Source of the DNA: Metaclostridioides mangenotii
GTDB taxonomy: Bacteria; Bacillota; Clostridia; Peptostreptococcales; Peptostreptococcaceae
NCBI RefSeq assembly: GCF_018917235.1
Contig: NZ_JAHLOF010000003.1
Coordinates: 62,001-126,000, forward strand
Reading direction: 5' to 3'
DNA length: 64,000 bases
In this document: one piece after another, positions 1-8,614 of the stretch
Position numbering within the stretch: position 1 is the stretch's first letter
Layout: each line of letters starts with the position of its first letter
The notes under the pieces: generated by a model
The model's input: the letters and a program-made list of their open reading frames with translations, nothing else
Databases searched by the model: none
Told to the model about the DNA's origin: nothing
Made by a program: the position numbers and the translations under genes

Positions 1-119
1 TCTCCAGCTTCTACTTTATCCCATTCTATATCAACACCAGCAGCTTTTACAACTTTAACCATAGCACCTGAAACTTCTGGTCCTATTCCATCTCCTGGAA
101 TTAACGTAACTTTGTACAT
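1..119 (-). CDS. icd: isocitrate dehydrogenase, N-terminal fragment (cut by window edge)
   Basis: Only the first 39 codons are inside the window. They begin [16 protein letters not shown], the nucleotide-binding N-terminus shared by NAD(P)-dependent isocitrate and 3-isopropylmalate dehydrogenases. A GGAGGT ribosome site (126-131) sits just before the ATG at 119. It directly follows an aconitase gene and a citrate/homocitrate synthase-like gene on the same strand, so isocitrate dehydrogenase (isocitrate to 2-oxoglutarate plus CO2) is preferred over isopropylmalate dehydrogenase. The distinguishing substrate-loop residues lie outside the window, so the choice rests on context. Confidence 0.75.
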   Translation of the reverse strand, partial: MYKVTLIPGDGIGPEVSGAMVKVVKAAGVDIEWDKVEAG

Positions 120-178
120 CTTAGTACCTCCAATATTTTTTGATAGTATTTTTTTGATTGTCTTTTAGTAAAAGTTAT

Positions 179-2113
179 TTATTTTGCAGTTGCTGTTTCT
201 CTTTTTGTGTAGTTTAGTTTTCCACCTGCTTTTAGTACTTCTACTTCTTTATCAGACAGCTCTACCTTTACTAATATCTTTTCATTAGTAGTAAGATTGT
301 TAATTTCAATTAAACCACTATCTAATTTATTCAAAATATTAGGGAATTCTAATTTATCTAATAGATTAATTTTGTCGTAATCAGTTTCATTAAGAAATTC
401 CATCGGAACAATTCCACTATTTATAAGATTTGCTTTGTGTATTCTCGCAAAACTCTTTACAAGCACTCCTTTAACGCCTAAATATAGAGGTGCAAGTGCA
501 GCATGTTCTCTACTAGATCCTTGCCCGTAATTTTCACCACCTATAATAAATCCTCCACCATTTTCTTTGGCCCTGTCAGGGAAGGCTTCATCTACTGTGT
601 TAAAGCAGAAATTTGATAGGTACGGAATATTACTCCTAAATGGTAGTAGCTTAGCATTTGAAGGCATTATATGATCTGTTGTTATATTATCTTCAACTTT
701 TAGTACTACATTTCCAGATATACTTTCTTCTAACTCTTTACTAACAGGGAATGGTTTGATATTCGGTCCCCTAACAACATCTACATTATTACCAATTTCT
801 GAAGGCTTTATTATCATGCTATCGTCAATTAAAAATTTATCAACATCTAAATCTATAAAAGTTATTTCGTATTTTGATGCATCAGTTAACACTCCTTCCA
901 ATGCACTTACTGCTGCAGTTTCTGGGCTAACTAAGTAAACATCTGCACTAAGAGTGCCACTTCTACCATAGAAATTACGATTGAATGTTCTAAGAGAAAC
1001 TGCATCAGTACCAGGAGACTGTCCCATACCTATACAAGGTCCACACGAATTTTCTAATATTCTACCTCCAGCACTTATGATATCTCCTAACGCTCCATTT
1101 CTTGCTATCATCTCCATTACTTGTCTAGATCCTGGAGCTATTACCAAACTAACATCTTTATGAACTTTTTTTCCTTTTAATATCTGTGATACCTTCATTA
1201 AATCTTCATACGATGAATTTGTACAACTTCCAATAGCAACTTGATCTACTTTTATTTCACCAATATTTGATATCTCATCTACATTATCTGGGCTATGTGG
1301 TTTCGCTGCAAGTGGCTTTAACTCAGATAAATCTATTGTTATTTCTTGATCATAAGTTGCATCATCATCAGCCTTTAACTCAACCCACTCATCAAGTCTA
1401 TTTTGAGCTTTAAAAAAGTCTCTTGTTTTAGCATCACTTGGGAATATAGAAGTTGTAGCACCTAGTTCAGCACCCATATTTGTTACTGTTGCTCTTTGAG
1501 GTACTGAAAGGTACTTTAGACCTTCACCTCCATATTCATAAACTTTGCCTACTCCACCCTTTACAGTTTCTCTTCTAAGTACTTCAAGTATAATATCTTT
1601 AGATGAAACCATTGGATTTAACTTACCAATTAAATTAACCTTACAGACTTTAGGTGCATTTATATAATACGTTCCACCAGCCATAGCTATTGCAACATCT
1701 AATCCTCCTGCTCCCATCGCTAGCATTCCAACACCACCAGCAGTAGGAGTATGGCTGTCAGATCCCAGAAGAGTATCACCAGGAGTTGAGAATCTTTCTA
1801 AAAATACCTGGTGACAGATTCCATTTCCAGGCTTAGAAAATAACACTCCGTATTTATCTGCTACAGTTTGAATGTACTTGTGGTCGTCAGCATTTTCAAA
1901 TCCTTGTTGTAACATATTATGATCTACAAATGCTACACTACGCTTAGTTTTAACTCTATCTATTTCCATAGCTTCTAATTGTAAGTAAGCCATAGTTCCC
2001 GTTGAGTCCTGCGTAAGTGTTTGATCTATTTTTATACCTATAGAGTTTCCTGCTACAAGTTCTCCCTCAACTAAATGTTTCTTTAGTATTTTATAAACTA
2101 TATTTCTTCCCAT
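179..2113 (-). CDS. aconitate hydratase
   Basis: Cytosolic [4Fe-4S] enzyme that isomerises citrate to isocitrate. The 644 residues hold the aconitase domain (about 1-430) and the swivel domain (about 480-640) in one chain. The cluster cysteines are visible as GSCTNSS (near residue 295) and NSCGPCIG (near 355). LGSDSHTPTAGGVG near residue 118 is a family signature. The length and compact N-terminus match the bacterial aconitase subgroup that looks LeuC-like, not the 900-residue AcnA. The ATG at 2113 lies 3 bp after the stop of the upstream synthase gene, and icd follows 60 bp downstream, so the three genes form one operon. Confidence 0.93.
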   Translation of the reverse strand: MGRNIVYKILKKHLVEGELVAGNSIGIKIDQTLTQDSTGTMAYLQLEAMEIDRVKTKRSVAFVDHNMLQQGFENADDHKYIQTVADKYGVLFSKPGNGICHQVFLERFSTPGDTLLGSDSHTPTAGGVGMLAMGAGGLDVAIAMAGGTYYINAPKVCKVNLIGKLNPMVSSKDIILEVLRRETVKGGVGKVYEYGGEGLKYLSVPQRATVTNMGAELGATTSIFPSDAKTRDFFKAQNRLDEWVELKADDDATYDQEITIDLSELKPLAAKPHSPDNVDEISNIGEIKVDQVAIGSCTNSSYEDLMKVSQILKGKKVHKDVSLVIAPGSRQVMEMIARNGALGDIISAGGRILENSCGPCIGMGQSPGTDAVSLRTFNRNFYGRSGTLSADVYLVSPETAAVSALEGVLTDASKYEITFIDLDVDKFLIDDSMIIKPSEIGNNVDVVRGPNIKPFPVSKELEESISGNVVLKVEDNITTDHIMPSNAKLLPFRSNIPYLSNFCFNTVDEAFPDRAKENGGGFIIGGENYGQGSSREHAALAPLYLGVKGVLVKSFARIHKANLINSGIVPMEFLNETDYDKINLLDKLEFPNILNKLDSGLIEINNLTTNEKILVKVELSDKEVEVLKAGGKLNYTKRETATAK

Positions 2114-2115
2114 TC

Positions 2116-3297
2116 TTAACCTCCCACAACTTCAGTGTTTATTGTTTCTTCTTTTGCTACAACATCACAGTATAGATGTATTATTTCTTTATCCATTAAA
2201 CTTCTCTTTAATCTAATTGAAGTTGCTCTTACGGCTTCTAATATTTTACCTGCTATCTCTGGTGTCACATGAATATCATATTCGTTTAATTTATTTACTA
2301 TTGAAGCTCTACCAGAATGTTTTCCTATTAAAATTTTTCTTTCTAAATTTACTTCTTTAGGATCAAATGCTTCATAATTTTGCGGGTCTTTTAAAGCACC
2401 ATCGGCATGTATTCCAGATTCATGAATAAACATATTATCGCCAACAACTGCTTTCCATATTGGAAGTTGTCTGCTTGAAGCTTGCGAAACATACTCACAG
2501 ATTCCTTTAAACTTAGTAGTATCTATATTGTCTGCATTGTATCCATATAAAAATTTAAGTCCCATTATAACTTCTTCTAAAGCTGCATTTCCTGCTCTTT
2601 CACCTAATCCATTCACTGTTACTCCAACATAATTAGCACCAGCTTCTACTCCTGACAGTGCATTTGCAGTCGCCATACCAAAATCATTATGAGTGTGCAT
2701 TTCTATGTCAAAGTTTGTTCTATCATATAGTGTCTTTATATTTTTTCCAATTTGTTGAGGATTCATTATGCCTACTGTATCACAATATCTAAATCTATCA
2801 GCTCCAGCTTGCTTACCTATTTCTATAAACTCTGTCAAGAAATCGATATCCGCTCTTGAAGCATCTTCTCCATTTACAGATACATAAAGTCCATTTTTCT
2901 TAGCGAATTCAACACTTTTGGCCATATTTTCTAGTACCCAACCTCTTGAAGTTCTAAGTTTATTCTCTATATGTATATCTGAAACAGATATTGATATAGC
3001 AACTGAATCAACTCCACATTCTATAGATTTTTCAATATCTGAAATTACTGCTCTATTCCAGGCCATTATACTAGATTTCAAATTTCTATTGCATATATCT
3101 TTTATTGCTCTTAGTTCATCTCCACCCATAGTTGGAATACCAACTTCCAATTGATCAATACCTAGATCGCTCAGCATCTCCGCAATCATTATCTTCTCTC
3201 TGTTTGCAAATACTACTCCCGCAGTTTGCTCTCCATCTCTAAGTGTTGTATCAACTATTCTTATTTTTCTACCATTTTCTTTTCCTATCAAGCTCAT
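2116..3297 (-). CDS. homocitrate synthase-family protein, probable Re-citrate synthase
   Basis: A DRE-TIM (HMGL-like) acyl-CoA:2-oxoacid condensing enzyme of 393 residues. Seen: the opening RIVDTTLRDGEQTAGVVF (catalytic Arg-Asp and metal Asp), the metal motif EMHTHNDFGMATANA near residue 200, and GLGERAGNAALEE near 230. The family includes NifV/AksA homocitrate synthase, isopropylmalate synthase and the Re-type citrate synthase known from Clostridium kluyveri. Being first in an operon with aconitase and isocitrate dehydrogenase, with no nif genes nearby, it most likely condenses acetyl-CoA with oxaloacetate; this is inference from context. An AGGGGG ribosome site precedes the ATG. Confidence 0.8.
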   Translation of the reverse strand: MSLIGKENGRKIRIVDTTLRDGEQTAGVVFANREKIMIAEMLSDLGIDQLEVGIPTMGGDELRAIKDICNRNLKSSIMAWNRAVISDIEKSIECGVDSVAISISVSDIHIENKLRTSRGWVLENMAKSVEFAKKNGLYVSVNGEDASRADIDFLTEFIEIGKQAGADRFRYCDTVGIMNPQQIGKNIKTLYDRTNFDIEMHTHNDFGMATANALSGVEAGANYVGVTVNGLGERAGNAALEEVIMGLKFLYGYNADNIDTTKFKGICEYVSQASSRQLPIWKAVVGDNMFIHESGIHADGALKDPQNYEAFDPKEVNLERKILIGKHSGRASIVNKLNEYDIHVTPEIAGKILEAVRATSIRLKRSLMDKEIIHLYCDVVAKEETINTEVVGG

Positions 3298-3739
3298 GTT
3301 ATGACCCCCTAATTTTTTTATATTTCATTTTATCGACTAACTTTTGAATACTAATTTTGAATTTGTTCATTTTGCGAAATTTTGCAAGATGTTTTTTTAA
3401 TCTTTCATTTATTTATTCTATTATATAATTTAATTCTCAAATTTGCACTACATTTTTGATCAATTATTAAACTTCTTTTTTAATAAAGTTTTTGCATAAT
3501 TTAAGCTATAAAATGCATATTTATTAATATTTTTTGTGTAATTTTACTAATTTTATTAATTATTTTTTCTTATTTTAACCTAGTCTTAACAGATATTTTA
3601 GCACTTATTAAAAAAATAATTCTGAATAATTTTTGAATTAAGCATCATTTTCTCTTAAAAAGCAATAATATTGATATAGCTCCTCATGTATGATATTATT
3701 AGATAGCTATAAATTATAAATAAATTGCGGGGTAATTTA
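3298..3739. promoter_or_regulatory. divergent intergenic region with helicase promoter
   Basis: AT-rich spacer between the synthase operon (left, minus) and a DEAD-box helicase (right, plus). A good plus-strand promoter is visible: TTGATA at 3671-3676, a 17-bp spacer, and TATTAT at 3694-3699. This gives a leader of about 35 nt before the helicase ATG. A TTTTGC direct repeat lies at 3370-3385 on the synthase side. I could not assign a clear minus-strand promoter or a known operator. Confidence 0.5.
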
Positions 3740-4843
3740 ATGGATTTTAAAGATTTAAAAATAAACGATAATATGATAAATGTATTAAAGCAAAATGGAA
3801 TAGAATCTCCAACTCCAATACAGGAAAAAAGCATACTTCCAATAATGTATGGTAGAGATATTATTGCTCAAGCAAAGACTGGTACTGGAAAAACTCTAGC
3901 GTTTCTACTGCCGATATTCGAACAGATTTCGGCCGACAGTAAAAACGTTCAAGCACTTATACTAACTCCTACAAGAGAGCTTGCACTACAGATTACTGAA
4001 GAAGCTAAAAAGCTAAGTAAGGCAAAAGAAATAAATATACTTGCAGCATATGGTGGTAAAGATATTTCGGGTCAAATAAATAAATTAAAAGGTAATGTAC
4101 AGCTGGTTATTGCTACACCAGGACGTCTTCTAGATCATATTAATAGAAAGACAATAGATCTTAGCAAATTAAAAATGTTTGTTTTAGATGAAGCTGACCA
4201 GATGTTATTTATAGGTTTTAAAAACGAGATAGAAGCAATTTTAAAGGAAACTCCTAAAAATAAGCAAAACCTTTGTTTTTCTGCTACTATAGATTCTCAA
4301 GTTAAGAAACTAATGTACAGATATATGGTTAATCCTGAAATTATATCTATAGATACTTCTACCGAAGTTCTTCCAAATATAAAACAAGAAATAGTTGAAA
4401 CTACTGATAGAAAAAAATTAGATGCATTAGTAACAACATTAAAAGAAGACAACCCTTTTATGTCAATAATTTTCTGTAGAACTAAAAGAAGAGTAGATAA
4501 ATTAGACGCTGAGCTTAAGCAAAGAGGTTTTAACTGCGATAAAATCCATAGTGATATAAGTCAGGCTAAAAGAGAGAAAACTATGAAGTCTTTCAGGGAT
4601 CTAAAAGTGCAGTATTTAATAGCTACAGATGTTGCATCTAGAGGACTTGATATAGGCGGAGTCGATTCAATTTACAATTATGATATCCCAGAACAATACG
4701 AAGACTATATACATCGAATGGGTAGAACCGGAAGATCTGGTGAAAAAGGTTATACTTGTACCTTTATCTCTCCAAAGAACAATAATATGTTATATGAGAT
4801 AGAAAAAAGACTTGGTTTTAAAATAGATAGACGAGAAGTCTAG
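3740..4843 (+). CDS. DEAD-box ATP-dependent RNA helicase
   Basis: Cytoplasmic RNA helicase that unwinds short duplexes for ribosome assembly or mRNA turnover. Motifs in order: Q motif near residue 24, AQAKTGTGKT (Walker A, near 45), PTRELALQ, TPGRLLDH, DEAD (near 146), SAT, and in the second RecA domain IIFCRT, RGLDIGG and HRMGRTGRSG. At 367 residues it is a minimal two-domain helicase that ends after motif VI with no accessory RNA-binding tail, unlike the larger helicase at 35.3-37.0 kb. The ATG at 3740 follows a GGGGT site; the in-frame TTG 15 bp upstream has no ribosome site in front of it. Confidence 0.92.
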   Translation: MDFKDLKINDNMINVLKQNGIESPTPIQEKSILPIMYGRDIIAQAKTGTGKTLAFLLPIFEQISADSKNVQALILTPTRELALQITEEAKKLSKAKEINILAAYGGKDISGQINKLKGNVQLVIATPGRLLDHINRKTIDLSKLKMFVLDEADQMLFIGFKNEIEAILKETPKNKQNLCFSATIDSQVKKLMYRYMVNPEIISIDTSTEVLPNIKQEIVETTDRKKLDALVTTLKEDNPFMSIIFCRTKRRVDKLDAELKQRGFNCDKIHSDISQAKREKTMKSFRDLKVQYLIATDVASRGLDIGGVDSIYNYDIPEQYEDYIHRMGRTGRSGEKGYTCTFISPKNNNMLYEIEKRLGFKIDRREV

Positions 4844-4912
4844 GTTATAAATTAAAAATAATAATAAAATAAAAATATTAATCATTTTTATATATTTTAT
4901 ATATAGAAAATC

Positions 4913-4945
4913 AAAAAGGTTGCCTCATAAATGAGACAACCTTTT
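4913..4945. terminator. bidirectional rho-independent terminator
   Basis: A hairpin with arms AAAAAGGTTG and CAACCTTTT plus an inner CTCAT/ATGAG, flanked by A- and T-runs on both sides. It lies between the plus-strand helicase and the minus-strand dfx gene and can end both transcripts. Confidence 0.85.
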
Positions 4946-4968
4946 ATTTGTATTTTATATATTAAATT

Positions 4969-5352
4969 CTAAACATCAGCTTTCCATAATCCATGTAGAT
5001 TACAGTATTCGTATGCACTTACAGCTTTATCTCCATCCGCTAACTCAAATGTAGCTATTGGTTTACCGTTTGGATCTAAGTATTTACGTTGACATCCATT
5101 TTCTGTATAAAGTACTATCCAAGATATATGATGTTCATCACCCATTGGATGTATTGTACTTCCTACTGTTACTTTAACAGTATTTCCATTCACTTCAATT
5201 ACAGGAACGTGTTTTTCATTAGCAGCGTCTGTAGTATTTGGTTCTAATTCCTGCATGTAATCCCCACAACATACTAGCTCTATTCCTGAATCCTCTATCA
5301 TTTCTACTATATTTCCACAAGACTCACAATAATAAAATTTAGGTGTACTCAT
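4969..5352 (-). CDS. dfx: desulfoferrodoxin (superoxide reductase)
   Basis: Reduces superoxide to hydrogen peroxide without making oxygen, as anaerobes require. 127 residues with both iron centres. The N-terminal Dx domain carries CESC (near 9-12) and a CC pair (near 28-29) for the rubredoxin-like FeCys4 centre. The catalytic centre II ligands are seen as EKHVP, HPMGDEHH and YCNLHG (three or four His plus one Cys). The ATG at 5352 has a GGAGGG site; the in-frame TTG further upstream overlaps that site and is rejected. It is the last gene of rbr-perR-dfx, 32 bp after perR. Confidence 0.96.
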   Translation of the reverse strand: MSTPKFYYCESCGNIVEMIEDSGIELVCCGDYMQELEPNTTDAANEKHVPVIEVNGNTVKVTVGSTIHPMGDEHHISWIVLYTENGCQRKYLDPNGKPIATFELADGDKAVSAYEYCNLHGLWKADV

Positions 5353-5384
5353 AATCGATCCCTCCAATATTCTCTTTTTTTATT

Positions 5385-5792
5385 TTATATTTCTCCGGTT
5401 TCCCCTGTATTAATTTCTGTATTTTCACAATCAGAGCAAATGCCATTGAAGCTAATATTGCTTGATGTTATCTTTATACCCTTTTCCCTAGCTATACAAT
5501 CATTTAAATTTGAAATTTTATCTGATTTTATATCTAGTACTTTCCCGCATACATTACATTTAAAATGATAGTGTTTACTAAGCATGCCATCAAATCTATC
5601 AGCCTCACCTGGAAAACTTACCTTATTAATTAATCCATTCCTTGATAATTGCGATAGATTTCTATAGACTGTACCCAAGCTTAAATGTGGATTGTCCTTT
5701 TTCAGCTTTTCGTAGATACAATCAGCTGTAGGGTGCTCAACACTTTCCCTTACAGCTTCCAAGATCATATCCCTTTGTTTAGAAAATTTCAC
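5385..5792 (-). CDS. perR: peroxide-responsive Fur-family repressor PerR
   Basis: 135-residue Fur-family winged-helix regulator. The DNA-binding domain includes HPTADCIYEKL and LGTVYRNLSQL. RFDGMLSKHYHF aligns with the PerR regulatory iron site (Asp and His ligands that are oxidised by peroxide), which separates it from Fur and Zur. CNVC and CSDC form the structural zinc site. The start is GTG at 5792, 15 bp after the rbr stop, with no strong Shine-Dalgarno, suggesting translation coupled to rbr. It probably represses its own operon through the operator described at 6384-6402. Confidence 0.9.
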   Translation of the reverse strand: MKFSKQRDMILEAVRESVEHPTADCIYEKLKKDNPHLSLGTVYRNLSQLSRNGLINKVSFPGEADRFDGMLSKHYHFKCNVCGKVLDIKSDKISNLNDCIAREKGIKITSSNISFNGICSDCENTEINTGETGEI

Positions 5793-5807
5793 TATATCAT
5801 CAATTTC

Positions 5808-6350
5808 TTATAAATAGTTTTCTGACTTAACTTCAAAGAACGCTTGAGGATGAGCACATACTGGACATAATCCAGGAGCTTCTGTACCTACATGTATATG
5901 TCCACAGTTTTGGCATTTCCAAACTACAGTGTTACCTTTTTTAAATACTGTACCATCATTTAAATTTTGTAAAAGTTTTAGGTATCTTTCTTCATGTTCT
6001 TTTTCTATTGCGCCAACAGCCTCGAATAAGTAAGCTAACTTTGTAAATCCTTCTTCTTTAGCATCTGCTGCAAATTTTGCATACATATCCGTCCACTCAT
6101 AGTTTTCACCAGCAGCTGCATCTTTTAAGTTTTGTGCAGTTTGAGGTATACCATCGTCATGTAAAGCTTTAAACCATAACTTAGCATGTTCTTTCTCATT
6201 ATGAGATGTTTCATCAAATATATCAGCTATTTGATTGTATCCTTCTTTTCTAGCTTGAGAAGCATAGAAAGAATACTTAACTCTCGCTTGAGACTCTCCA
6301 GCAAATCCATTTAATAAGTTTTGTTCTGTTTTAGTTCCTTTTAAATTCAT
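5808..6350 (-). CDS. rbr: rubrerythrin
   Basis: Non-haem di-iron peroxidase that reduces hydrogen peroxide using rubredoxin/NADH-derived electrons. 180 residues: an N-terminal four-helix ferritin-like domain with the iron ligands E (GESQAR), E..H ([10 protein letters not shown]) and E..H (IEKEHEERY), then a C-terminal rubredoxin domain with CQNCGH and CPVCAH. It starts at ATG 6350 behind a full AAGGAGGA site and is the first gene of rbr-perR-dfx. Together with desulfoferrodoxin it forms an oxygen-detoxification pair: superoxide to peroxide to water. Confidence 0.97.
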   Translation of the reverse strand: MNLKGTKTEQNLLNGFAGESQARVKYSFYASQARKEGYNQIADIFDETSHNEKEHAKLWFKALHDDGIPQTAQNLKDAAAGENYEWTDMYAKFAADAKEEGFTKLAYLFEAVGAIEKEHEERYLKLLQNLNDGTVFKKGNTVVWKCQNCGHIHVGTEAPGLCPVCAHPQAFFEVKSENYL

Positions 6351-6383
6351 TTAAAATCCTCCTTGGTATATATACATTTTAAA

Positions 6384-6440
6384 AGTAGTAATCATTACTA
6401 CTATTATTTATATAGTATATTACATTATAAATAATGTCAA
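6384..6440 (-). promoter_or_regulatory. rbr promoter with PerR-type operator
   Basis: Read on the minus strand: TTGACA (6435-6440), a 17-bp spacer, TACTAT (6412-6417), then a perfect 9-1-9 inverted repeat AGTAGTAATCATTACTACT (6384-6402) over the transcription start. The 15-bp core (6386-6400) matches the Bacillus PerR box TTATAATNATTATAA at 11 of 14 defined positions, by my count. A second 7-2-7 inverted repeat (6422-6437) lies in the spacer and overlaps the -35 box. This arrangement fits repression by the PerR encoded in the operon. Confidence 0.75.
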
Positions 6441-6462
6441 GCTAATAAATAAAACTCTGTAC

Positions 6463-6497
6463 AAAAAAACCTTAAGTAGATAATTTCTACTTAAGGT
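6463..6497 (-). terminator. rho-independent terminator of the uspA gene
   Basis: Arms ACCTTAAGTAGA (6469-6480) and TCTACTTAAGGT (6486-6497) form a perfect 12-bp stem. It is followed on the minus strand by seven T residues (6463-6469). Confidence 0.9.
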
Positions 6498-6545
6498 CTA
6501 ATATTCTCAAATGCAAAATGTTTATTCTATTAAAAATTAATTAAT

Positions 6546-6956
6546 TTACTCTGGAACTATCATTACTATGCAATTCGCTTGTTTCACTACGCTAGCTGTA
6601 ACAGATCCTATCATTCTTGTTAACCCTTTTTTAGTTGATTTAGTCATTACTATATAGTCGAAGTTCTCTTCTTTAGCTTTTCGTATAATCTCATCTCCAG
6701 CATATCCAAAAGTAAAGTGAACTTTTACCTCGTAATCTCCCATTATATCAACTGCTTTATCTAGTATTCTTCTACCAAGCGCTTCAGAATTTTTAATTTC
6801 TTCAGCTAATGATATACCATCTACAAAAACTAGCTCCTTAACATTCATGATTTCTATAATTACTTCATCTTTATCAAATATGTCTTTTATAAATTCCAGG
6901 GAATGCATACTTCTCTCTGTTCCATCTATTGGCACTAACACTTTCTTTTTACTCAT
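6546..6956 (-). CDS. universal stress protein, UspA family
   Basis: Single-domain Usp of 136 residues, a cytoplasmic nucleotide-binding fold. Seen: the N-terminal KKVLVPIDGTERS strand and the C-terminal ATP-binding signature GSVTASVVKQANC, meaning G-x2-G-type loop residues with a following Ser/Thr are largely present. The ATG at 6956 is chosen because GGAGG directly abuts the upstream in-frame ATG but is 9 bp from this one. A minus-strand promoter TTGACA (7075-7080), 17 bp, TAAAAT (7052-7057) precedes it, giving a leader of about 90 nt. The specific role is unknown. Confidence 0.9.
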   Translation of the reverse strand: MSKKKVLVPIDGTERSMHSLEFIKDIFDKDEVIIEIMNVKELVFVDGISLAEEIKNSEALGRRILDKAVDIMGDYEVKVHFTFGYAGDEIIRKAKEENFDYIVMTKSTKKGLTRMIGSVTASVVKQANCIVMIVPE

Positions 6957-7310
6957 ACTACACATCCTCCTGTCTAATTTGTTTTAATTATATAGCTACT
7001 ATATTATATTTACATTAAATTGTTATGTAATCAGCTATATATCTTAACTTAATTTTATATCAGTTAAATTTTGATGTCAATACATACAAAATACAGCAAA
7101 TTAAATAATAATTCTATAAACGATAAAATACTTTAATAATTTAGCAAAAATTCATTTTTAAATCTAATAATAATAATAATTTCAATTATTTTTCCATTTA
7201 TTGTTTATTTTTTTCTTTATATAAACTAAAATGTAGTTTTTCTTAGACTTCAAATTGAAACAAGAGCAGACCTATATATTTATGATAACATCTCTTTTTA
7301 CCAATAATTT
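6957..7310. other. AT-rich non-coding stretch
   Basis: Holds the uspA promoter (7052-7080, minus strand). I see no gene, tRNA or clear repeat in the rest. Confidence 0.5.
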
Positions 7311-7424
7311 TTAGGAAGTAATTTTACCATCATTAATTTTTATAATATTATCTGCACTGTTAGCTATTTCGTTATTATGAGTTATAAATAAAAACGTCCA
7401 TCTATCCAAAGCATCTATAAACAC
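7311..7424 (-). pseudogene. ABC-transporter ATPase C-terminal fragment fused to a recombinase start
   Basis: A 37-codon chimeric reading frame. From about codon 10 it reads TFLFITHNNEIANSADN followed by IIKINDGKIT, the H-loop region and C-terminus of a LolD/MacB-type ABC ATPase. The first nine codons from GTG 7424 resemble the start of the recombinase remnants at 8.7 and 11.6 kb, and share their GGAGGTG leader hairpin. Walker A, signature and Walker B motifs are absent, so this is debris. It lies downstream of, and in the same direction as, the LytTR/DUF3021-like pair, which commonly controls ABC exporters. Confidence 0.75.
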
Positions 7425-7430
7425 AAAAAA

Positions 7431-7476
7431 CACCTCCAATCATATATAACATACATTGCAAACAGATTTGGAGGTG
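7431..7476 (-). repeat. leader hairpin of recombinase-element remnant, copy A
   Basis: Arms CACCTCCAATC (7431-7441) and GATTTGGAGGTG (7465-7476), with one bulged base. On the minus strand the 3' arm holds the GGAGGTG ribosome site six bases before the GTG of the chimeric frame. It is homologous to copies B, C and D. The outer motif CTCCGAACGTACATAG is not recognisable here. Confidence 0.75.
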
Positions 7477-7573
7477 TCGTATTATTAACATTCGTTTTAC
7501 TATACCTTTGCAAATAATATCAATCACTATTTTGTTATTTTAGTTTTTGATAAAAGTAAAAGTTAGTAACTGG

Positions 7574-7987
7574 TTATTTTTTTAATAAATTATTTAATTC
7601 ATCAGAATTTTTATCATTATACCACTTTGAGTAAAAATAAAAACTGATAATATGACCTATTACTGTAAGTATAAATATACCAATTATCCATGGTTTTATA
7701 AAGTTAAACATAGAAATTGAAAATAACCAAACTGCAACTAATCCGCCTAATGTATTTACAATAGATGATATAGCAATTTTGTTAAAAGCTTTCATAGATG
7801 AGAAATTCCATAAGGCTGGGTACATTATACCGAATATACTCGCAGAAATAGCACTTATACCTACTAGATTCCATGTATAATTAACTGAAAATGTTATATC
7901 ATTTAAAAATATAGATATTAATAATAAAATCCATATAAATGTAATTGAAAAAGTTTGAAAAAAAGATGATTTTAATTGTTTATTCAT
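7574..7987 (-). CDS. DUF3021-like four-helix membrane protein
   Basis: 137 residues with four predicted membrane segments (about 12-30, 40-60, 72-95, 102-122) and a short charged tail. Its ATG overlaps the stop of the LytTR gene by 4 bp, so the two are translationally coupled. Small four-helix proteins of the DUF3021 type encoded right after a LytTR-only regulator are a recurrent pair. In the streptococcal HdrRM/BrsRM systems such membrane partners inhibit the regulator. That role here is inference. The family assignment rests on context and topology. Confidence 0.7.
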   Translation of the reverse strand: MNKQLKSSFFQTFSITFIWILLLISIFLNDITFSVNYTWNLVGISAISASIFGIMYPALWNFSSMKAFNKIAISSIVNTLGGLVAVWLFSISMFNFIKPWIIGIFILTVIGHIISFYFYSKWYNDKNSDELNNLLKK

Positions 7988-8424
7988 AATAACCTCTCCT
8001 TTATTATTTTTACATAGTGTCTATTTACAAAGTGAGATGCTCCATCACTTAGTATCACTTCTAATCTTGCGTTTGGTGCAGATGAAAATTCCTTAATTTC
8101 ATTTAAATTAATGATTGTTTGATTATTGATTTTTATAAAATGTGCATACTCTAACTTTTCTATTTCTTTTAATCGCTTGTTTATTAAGTAAACTTTTTTA
8201 GATTTCATCTTTACACAACACATATGCCCATCTGAATGAAATTCTAAGATATCATTGATATTTACTTGGAGTTTTTTATCATTTGTCGCATTTATAACTG
8301 TTAAATTTGAATTTTGTCTTACGTATTTTTTTAAATCTTGTCCTAGGTTTATATTCTCAGGACTTACTTTAATTTCAATTTCGTCTTTATTTAAAAATTT
8401 ATCTATTAAAATATTAATTTTCAT
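7984..8424 (-). CDS. LytTR-domain DNA-binding regulator
   Basis: 146 residues. The C-terminal 100 residues form a LytTR domain: a short strand pair reading HSDGHMCCVKMKSKKVYLI, then the HFIKINNQTIINLNEIKEF core that resembles AgrA/LytR-type binding domains (the usual FVRCHKSYIVN-like segment). There is no receiver domain, so it is a stand-alone LytTR regulator, probably governed by the coupled membrane protein. The ATG at 8424 has GGAGG five bases upstream; the in-frame TTG at 8448 has none. The region upstream is remnant copy B, so its original promoter may have been replaced. Confidence 0.85.
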   Translation of the reverse strand: MKINILIDKFLNKDEIEIKVSPENINLGQDLKKYVRQNSNLTVINATNDKKLQVNINDILEFHSDGHMCCVKMKSKKVYLINKRLKEIEKLEYAHFIKINNQTIINLNEIKEFSSAPNARLEVILSDGASHFVNRHYVKIIKERLL

Positions 8425-8614
8425 TGTCTCCTCCATTCTTAAATTCAATATACTATAAAAATAAATAATTCTCTACAAATTCATGCTTTGTTGCACTTAT
8501 TGCTAATAATCTTACATATTACTTAGGTAATAGCTAGTCAATTCCAAAAAACTTATTTTACGACTAGTTATATATTATATATTTAATAATTATCTTTTAA
8601 AAAAGGGCTTGTTA

